Position numbers and translations under genes: made by a program | Source of the DNA: Methanobacteriota archaeon | GTDB taxonomy: Archaea > Hydrothermarchaeota > Hydrothermarchaeia > Hydrothermarchaeales > BMS3B | NCBI GenBank assembly: GCA_003229935.1 | Contig: QIGD01000067.1 | Span: forward strand, 1-10,526 | Reading direction: 5' to 3' | Length of the DNA stretch: 10,526 nucleotides | Notes under the pieces: generated by a model | The model's input: the letters and a program-made list of their open reading frames with translations, nothing else | Told to the model about the DNA's origin: nothing | The model's database searches: none | Shown here: positions 7,086 through 10,526 of the stretch, one piece after another | Layout of the letters: every line of letters begins with the position of its first letter | How positions within the stretch are numbered: position 1 is the stretch's first letter

Positions 7086-7203
7086 TTAACTATCAATTAT
7101 AAATAGGTGGCACCAATATATAACTATTTTGGTGGCAATTAAATATTGCCCACTCTCATCCTACCACTGAAGATGGTGGGCTTTCCCGCTCACAATATCG
7201 TAA
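7086..7203 (-). repeat. 118-bp repeat copy B (inverted relative to 88-205)
   Basis: Reverse complement of the copy at 88-205, with 13 mismatches and no gaps. It carries the hairpin with the TCTTCAG loop (about 7160-7180) and a second stem CACCAA/TTGGTG around 7110-7136. It lies directly upstream of the tnpA start (7 nt from its ATG), which identifies the repeat as the left end and promoter region of the IS605-type element. Confidence 0.8.
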
Positions 7204-7232
7204 ACTACTCCCGCTAAATCAGGGAGATTTCA
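7204..7232 (-). repeat. Solo TnpB-type right-end hairpin
   Basis: The plus-strand sequence AACTACTCCCGCTAAATCAG and following bases closely matches 3955-3976 (AACTATTTCCCGCTTACGCAG), the right end of the TnpB relic beside the crotonase gene. Here TCCC and GGGA pair around a 9-nt loop. No clear TnpB codons remain upstream of it on the minus strand (7233-7260). It abuts the 118-bp repeat, so one element probably inserted next to the other. Confidence 0.5.
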
Positions 7233-7260
7233 ATCGGAGGTTGAGTTATAGTGCACAGCA

Positions 7261-7383
7261 CCCAGTCAGAATGCAAAGTGTCCTTACTGTGAATTGATTA
7301 TTGATAGATATGTAAATGCAGTAATAAATATCCTGAAGAGAGGATTATTATCAGTATGGCAGGAACTGCACGAATCTTTATGA
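7261..7383 (+). pseudogene. TnpB C-terminal relic, RuvC-III Asp changed to Tyr
   Basis: In frame with the TGA at 7381-7383, the sequence reads PSQNAKCPYCELIID, RYVNAVINILKRG and a tail ending ELHESL. KCPYC is the second CxxC of the TnpB zinc ribbon. The first CxxC seems deleted, since the SQ that normally precedes it now lies close to KCPYC. The motif DRDVNAA reads DRYVNAV, so the catalytic Asp is lost (TAT for GAT). Nothing of the N-terminal 300 residues remains. Its right-end hairpin follows at 7389-7430. Confidence 0.68.
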
Positions 7384-7388
7384 GAAAC

Positions 7389-7430
7389 ATCGCAGAAAAC
7401 CAACGACTTTAGTCGTTGGATGAATGCGAT
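7389..7430 (+). repeat. Two-tier right-end hairpin of the TnpB relic
   Basis: ATCGCA (7389-7394) pairs with TGCGAT (7425-7430), enclosing a perfect stem CCAACGAC (7400-7407), loop TTTA, GTCGTTGG (7412-7419). The inner stem is the same type as those at 8706-8725 and 9910-9929. In TnpB elements this hairpin is the right end and the 3' part of the omega RNA scaffold. The segment 7431-7505 after it is AT-rich and without features that I can name. Confidence 0.65.
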
Positions 7431-7505
7431 AATATAACCAAATATCTATAACTAATTGTATAATGAATCGTAAATTTTAATCTAGTGATGAAAATAAGCA
7501 TAAAG

Positions 7506-7523
7506 GTTATATACTTATAAAAA
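7506..7523 (+). promoter_or_regulatory. Candidate promoter of tnpB
   Basis: Two overlapping TATA-like elements, GTTATATAC (7506-7514) and TTATAAAAA (7515-7523), lie 30-45 nt upstream of the start. The first fits a start site near 7535 and a short leader containing the GGAGGT ribosome site (7546-7551). Confidence 0.4.
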
Positions 7524-7554
7524 CAATAGAAATATAATGAAGAGTGGAGGTATA

Positions 7555-8728
7555 ATGCATAAGAGCTACAAATACAGGCTGTATCCAAACAAAGAGCAGA
7601 GAGTTGCATTAGAGGCGACTCTGGATACATGCAGGCATTTGTATAATAATGCTCTTGGTTGTAGGAAATTACAGGCAGAATTGTATCAACTGCCTATAGA
7701 AAAACAGTGGATTACAGTAGAGAATCAGATTAAGGCTTTACCTGGACAGAAACAAGAGGATAACTATTTACCTATGGTTCATAGTCAAGTGTTGCAGGAT
7801 GTTTGTAGAAGAGTTAATAAGAGTTTTGAGAATTTTTTCAGACACCTTAAAAACCATGAAAAGCCTGGATATCCACGATTTAAAAGCTATACTCGATATA
7901 ACAGTTTTACTTACCCACAAACAGGATTTGGAGTTATCAAAGATTGGTGAGGTGAATATTAAACTTCATAGGGATCTGATAGGAAAGATTAAGACTTGCA
8001 CGATAAAAAGAGACATAGATATATGGTATGCAAGCTTCTCTGTTGAAATAAATGATTCCTTACCAGAAAAAACAGTAATAAAATCAGCAGTGGGTATTGA
8101 CGTGGGTATAAATCCTCTGGTTGCATTGAGTAATGGAGAAAAGAAAAAGCCACCAAAATATTTATTACAATCAGAACACAAATTGGCTAAAGAACAGCGA
8201 AAACTATCACGAAAACAGATAGGTTCACATAATAGAAACAAACAGAGGATTAAAGTGGCTAAGGTTCACAGACATATTAGACAGCAAAGGGCAGATTTTC
8301 ATCAAAACCTTAGCAAAAAGCTGGTAGAGAAATATGATTTTATAGCTTTTGAAGATTTGAAGATAAAGAACATGATGAGAAATCACCATTTAGCTAAATC
8401 CATATCGGACGTGTCATGGAATATGTTACAATCGTTCACTACGTACAAGGCAGAGTGGGCTGGTAAAGTAGTAACTTTTGTAAATCCTAAAAACACGTCT
8501 CAAGAATGTTCTTCTTGTGGTAAAATAGTCAGGAAAATCCTTAATATTAAAATACATCAATGCCCTTATTGTGGGTTAGTTCTTGATAGACACGTTAATG
8601 CTGCAATAAATATATTAAACAGAGGAATGAAAAAAGTAGGGTTGGGATATACCGATTTGATGCCTGTTCGAGGTCTAGCACAAGATAAACCTATGACTCA
8701 GGAAGCCCACGACTTTAGTCGTGGGTAG
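7555..8728 (+). pseudogene. tnpB: TnpB (IS605 OrfB), frameshifted, RuvC-III Asp changed to His
   Basis: TnpB is an RNA-guided, RuvC-type nuclease encoded by IS200/IS605 elements. ATG 7555 with GGAGGT 3 nt upstream is the start (MHKSYKYRLYPN). The first frame runs to the TGA at 7948-7950. The second frame, shifted by one base near 7925-7945, continues at LSKIGEVNIKLH to the TAG at 8726-8728. Joined, the protein would be about 390 aa, normal for the family. RuvC-I GIDVG has Asp (codon 8099-8101), RuvC-II FEDL has Glu (8351-8353) and the zinc ribbon CSSC/CPYC is complete. RuvC-III reads DRHVNAA instead of DRDVNAA (His codon 8591-8593), so nuclease activity should be lost. The final codons (HDFSRG) overlap the right-end hairpin, as is usual. 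Apart from the frameshift the gene is well preserved; I cannot exclude a sequencing error there. Confidence 0.88.
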
Positions 8729-8733
8729 TTCAC
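8706..8733 (+). repeat. TnpB right-end hairpin, left arm of a 25-nt inverted repeat
   Basis: CCCACGAC (8706-8713), loop TTTA, GTCGTGGG (8718-8725), followed by TAGTTCAC to 8733. Positions 8709-8733 are exactly the reverse complement of 9902-9926. In active elements this hairpin is the right end and the 3' omega RNA scaffold. Sequence just after 8733 would then be the guide. Confidence 0.8.
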
Positions 8734-8737
8734 CTAC

Positions 8738-8746
8738 ATTATATAC
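8738..8746 (+). promoter_or_regulatory. Candidate TATA box of the MtrA-like gene
   Basis: ATTATATAC lies 5 nt after the TnpB right tip. A start about 25 nt downstream would fall near 8768, just before the AAGGTGA ribosome site (8773-8779), giving a short leader to ATG 8787. Confidence 0.45.
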
Positions 8747-8786
8747 ACCAGATGTTAGTGGAATTGTTGTCTAAGGTGACAATGAA

Positions 8787-9902
8787 ATGCCGGTGATTAA
8801 TCCAATTGGCGAGATTCAATCTGAACTGCAGAAAGGTATGAAGCTGGCGAAATGCAAAAGGTGTGGATGCATGAAGCAGACTCTGGAAAATCTGCAGGCT
8901 TCTCTTTCATTACTTCAGACAGAAGATTCCTTGTATCTGCTTAGAAATATAGAGCACTGGCTAGAGCAGATTGAGTCAATGGAATATACCTGCCTTGGAT
9001 GCGAAAAGTGTATCTCGGCAATGGCTGAGAATATTTTTCATCAGGCCTTTCCAGAAGTTGCGGAAACTCAATTAAGCTATACTTTTGAAGTTAAAGAGCA
9101 TTGGCCTACTGTACCTGGGGAGTACTTTTCTTTCTGTCATGGTTCTGGCTGTCCTGTTTCAGTTTCCACTCTTGCCAGTGCAGAACTTGCAGAAGAGCTT
9201 GCAGGTATAAGACCAGAAGAACTCTGTATAGTTGGAAAGACAGAGACAGAAAACACTGGCATAGACAAGCTGATAAAAAACATCATAACCAACTCTACAA
9301 TTCGTTTTCTTATTCTGGCCGGAGAAGAGCCAGAGGGTCATTATAGTGGCAATACACTTCTGGCTCTGGGGGAAAACGGTGTTGATGACAATATGAGAGT
9401 GATAGGTTCGCATGGAAAATATCCCATTTTAAAAAATGTGACTAAAAAGGAGGTTGAAGCCTTCAGGAAGCAGATAAAGATTGTTAATATGATAGGGTGC
9501 GAAGATGCGAAAACTGTTGTAAAAAAACTTGAGGAGCTTTCAGAGGAGTTCGATTCATCCTGTAGCATTGAGGAATGTACAGAGAAAATCATGAATGTTC
9601 AGATTTCAAATGTTCCGGTTGTTCAGGCAAAACAGCCTGCAAAACTTGAGCTGGATAAAAAAGGTTATTTTGTTATTATTGTTCCAGACAGAAAGAGTGG
9701 AATTATTATTGTAGAGCATTATTCCTACGACAACAAGCTTCAACATGTTATTGAAGGCAAAGATTCAGCAGGTATTTACCGGACAATTATAAAAAATGGG
9801 TGGGTTACTCAGTTATCACATGCCGCTTATCTGGGAAAAGAACTGGCGAGAGCAGAACTTTCTCTGAAGCTTGGGTTCAGATATGTTCAGGATGATTACT
9901 AG
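8787..9902 (+). CDS. MtrA-like corrinoid domain protein with N-terminal Cys clusters and C-terminal DUF4346
   Basis: A 371-aa protein with three parts. Residues 1-100 hold two cysteine clusters, CKRCGC (23-28) and CLGCEKC (69-75), that could bind Fe-S or zinc. Residues about 105-240 match MtrA, the corrinoid subunit of the methyl-tetrahydromethanopterin:coenzyme M methyltransferase: HWPTVPGEY, KTETENTGIDKLI, IRFLILAGEEPEGH. His185 in EGHYSGN aligns with the corrinoid-ligand His84 of Methanothermobacter MtrA (GHITGQ). Residues about 285-371 fit DUF4346. The C-terminal membrane helix of true MtrA is absent, so this is a soluble relative. A methyl or corrinoid role is inferred from His185; the real reaction is unknown. 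Start: AAGGTGA (8773-8779), 7 nt upstream. The gene lies between inverted TnpB right ends, and the last base of its TAG is also the first base of the right-hand repeat. Confidence 0.85.
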   Translation: MPVINPIGEIQSELQKGMKLAKCKRCGCMKQTLENLQASLSLLQTEDSLYLLRNIEHWLEQIESMEYTCLGCEKCISAMAENIFHQAFPEVAETQLSYTFEVKEHWPTVPGEYFSFCHGSGCPVSVSTLASAELAEELAGIRPEELCIVGKTETENTGIDKLIKNIITNSTIRFLILAGEEPEGHYSGNTLLALGENGVDDNMRVIGSHGKYPILKNVTKKEVEAFRKQIKIVNMIGCEDAKTVVKKLEELSEEFDSSCSIEECTEKIMNVQISNVPVVQAKQPAKLELDKKGYFVIIVPDRKSGIIIVEHYSYDNKLQHVIEGKDSAGIYRTIIKNGWVTQLSHAAYLGKELARAELSLKLGFRYVQDDY

Positions 9903-9929
9903 TGAACTACCCACGACTAAAGTCGTTGG
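9902..9929 (-). repeat. Inverted TnpB right-end hairpin after the MtrA-like gene
   Basis: 9902-9926 is the exact reverse complement of 8709-8733. The stem is CCCACGAC (9910-9917), loop TAAA, GTCGTTGG (9922-9929) with one mismatch, then TTTT (9930-9933). On the plus strand it could therefore serve as a terminator for the MtrA-like gene. Beyond the repeat, the minus-strand bases GCAGAAAACCAACGAC also match 7392-7407, the end of the relic at 7261-7430. No TnpB coding sequence precedes it on the minus strand; an IS follows instead. Confidence 0.75.
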
Positions 9930-10026
9930 TTTTCTGCTATGTCTGTCATAAATTCTACAAAACTATATAAGATTATCTTTTCCCATAATAATTTCCTCTT
10001 TTATCTTTTTCACTATTTTCATCATT

Positions 10027-10526
10027 TCACCAACCAAATAATTTCGTAGCAAACCCGAACCACAGTTCTGGTTTCATTTTTCTGATAAAGGCTTTATTTG
10101 GTGTTTCTGCCCTCCTCAAGTTTAATGACCCATGTGGTCTGTTGTTATACCACTCTATTAAATCTCTAAGGTTTTCAAATATTTCTCTATGGTTTTTGTA
10201 GAAATCATTCCATTTCTCATATTTCCCGTTTGTTTGAGGGTGATTTACACCACATAATATGTGCTCAATGCCTTTTTCTTTGAGAAAGTTTTCAAACTCA
10301 TGATTTGCATTACCTTTTTTATCTCTGTTATTGGCATAGAACTGACTTCCATGGTCTGTTATTACGGCATCAATGGGATAATAATCCTTGGTGATAATCA
10401 TTGCATTTTTTAAGACGGTTATCGAATTTTCTGTCGTGGCATGGTGAAATTCCCCCATGAAAGAACTTTTCTGGAGGCATCGTCAAGAACAACACATACC
10501 TGCTTTCCATTCACCTTGCTATCATA
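10027..10526 (-). pseudogene. Integrase-core (DDE) transposase, partial, frameshifted
   Basis: The minus-strand reading begins beyond the window edge. From about 10526 to 10457 one frame reads YDSKVNGKQVCVVLDDASRK, with the first catalytic Asp in LDDAS. At a run of five C on the plus strand (10452-10456; five G in the gene) the frame shifts by one base into GEFHHATTENSI and on to the TAG at 10027-10029. VITDHGSQF supplies the second Asp and NGKYEKW the Glu, 45 residues apart. WYNNRPHGSLNLRRAETPNKAF is the typical end of IS3/IS481-type rve domains (family level only). The N-terminal helix-turn-helix part is off the window. Downstream, 9934-10026 is AT-rich and should include the element's end; TGTCTGTCATAAATT near 9941 is a candidate terminal sequence that I cannot confirm with the other end unseen. 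Confidence 0.75.

Larger units (their letters stand above)
6667..7203 (-). mobile_element. Internally deleted IS605-type element
   Basis: In minus-strand order this holds the 118-bp end repeat (7203-7086), the start of tnpA (7079-6861) and the end of tnpB (6863-6667). That is the normal left-end, tnpA, tnpB order of IS605 elements with most of both genes missing. The element cannot encode transposase, but its left end is well preserved. Confidence 0.65.
7431..8733 (+). mobile_element. IS1341-type (tnpB-only) element
   Basis: A tnpB gene with its own promoter and ending in a right-end hairpin. No tnpA is linked to it. The right tip is set at 8733 because the inverted copy of this end at 9902 stays identical up to exactly the corresponding base and then diverges. 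The left end is not identified; 7431 is only the limit set by the preceding relic. Confidence 0.55.

Noticed and set aside
7920..7950. Programmed frameshifting in tnpB
   Set aside because: No slippery heptamer or downstream structure is visible, and this TnpB family is normally in one frame.
7389..8733. Repeated CGACTTTAGTCG hairpins as a CRISPR array
   Set aside because: The copies are over 1 kb apart, each lies at a TnpB right end, and one is inverted; there are no spacers.
8787..9902. True MtrA subunit of the methanogenic methyltransferase complex
   Set aside because: No C-terminal membrane helix, extra N- and C-terminal domains, and no other mtr genes alongside.

Overview
The window looks archaeal, probably a euryarchaeon of the Thermoplasmata type or a relative. 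The evidence is low G+C, GGTGA-type ribosome sites close to TTG, GTG and ATG starts, TATA-like boxes upstream of genes, an MtrA-like corrinoid-protein homologue, a Rieske/cytochrome b pair with archaeal features, and many IS200/IS605 (TnpA/TnpB) relics. The lineage is an inference from gene content, not from a phylogenetic marker.

Layout. 1-870 has no intact gene: one copy of a 118-bp repeat (88-205), a probable decayed transposase tail on the minus strand (about 240-531), and the promoter region of the next operon. 871-3954 is a compact plus-strand operon: Rieske iron-sulfur protein, full-length cytochrome b, two small two-helix membrane proteins, and a crotonase-like protein lacking one catalytic glutamate. 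3955-5714 is mobile DNA: a TnpB C-terminal relic abutting the crotonase stop codon, then a DDE transposase pseudogene in a recognisable IS with imperfect inverted ends. Just beyond that IS lies a second, diverged copy of the last 49 codons of the crotonase gene (5730-5881). 5897-6601 (minus) encodes a membrane-anchored cupredoxin related to oxidase subunit II, with an altered copper site. 6667-7203 (minus) is an internally deleted IS605-type relic (TnpA start joined to TnpB end), led by the second, inverted copy of the 118-bp repeat. 7204-8733 holds more TnpB material: a solo right-end hairpin, a C-terminal relic with its hairpin, and a nearly full-length TnpB with one frameshift and a lost catalytic Asp. 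8787-9902 encodes an MtrA-like/DUF4346 protein that keeps the corrinoid-ligand histidine. A 25-nt exact inverted repeat, the TnpB-type right end, lies on both sides of it. 10027 to the edge is an integrase-core (DDE) transposase on the minus strand with a G-run frameshift.

How the genes may work together. The Rieske protein and cytochrome b form the core of a bc-type quinol-oxidising complex; the two small membrane proteins could be accessory subunits. The nearby cupredoxin is a plausible soluble-domain electron acceptor at the outer face of the membrane. The role of the crotonase-like gene in this operon is unknown. The MtrA-like protein points to separate corrinoid/methyl-transfer chemistry. 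The rest is layered transposon debris: at least four different TnpB 3' ends are present, two of them exactly at the stop codons of host genes.
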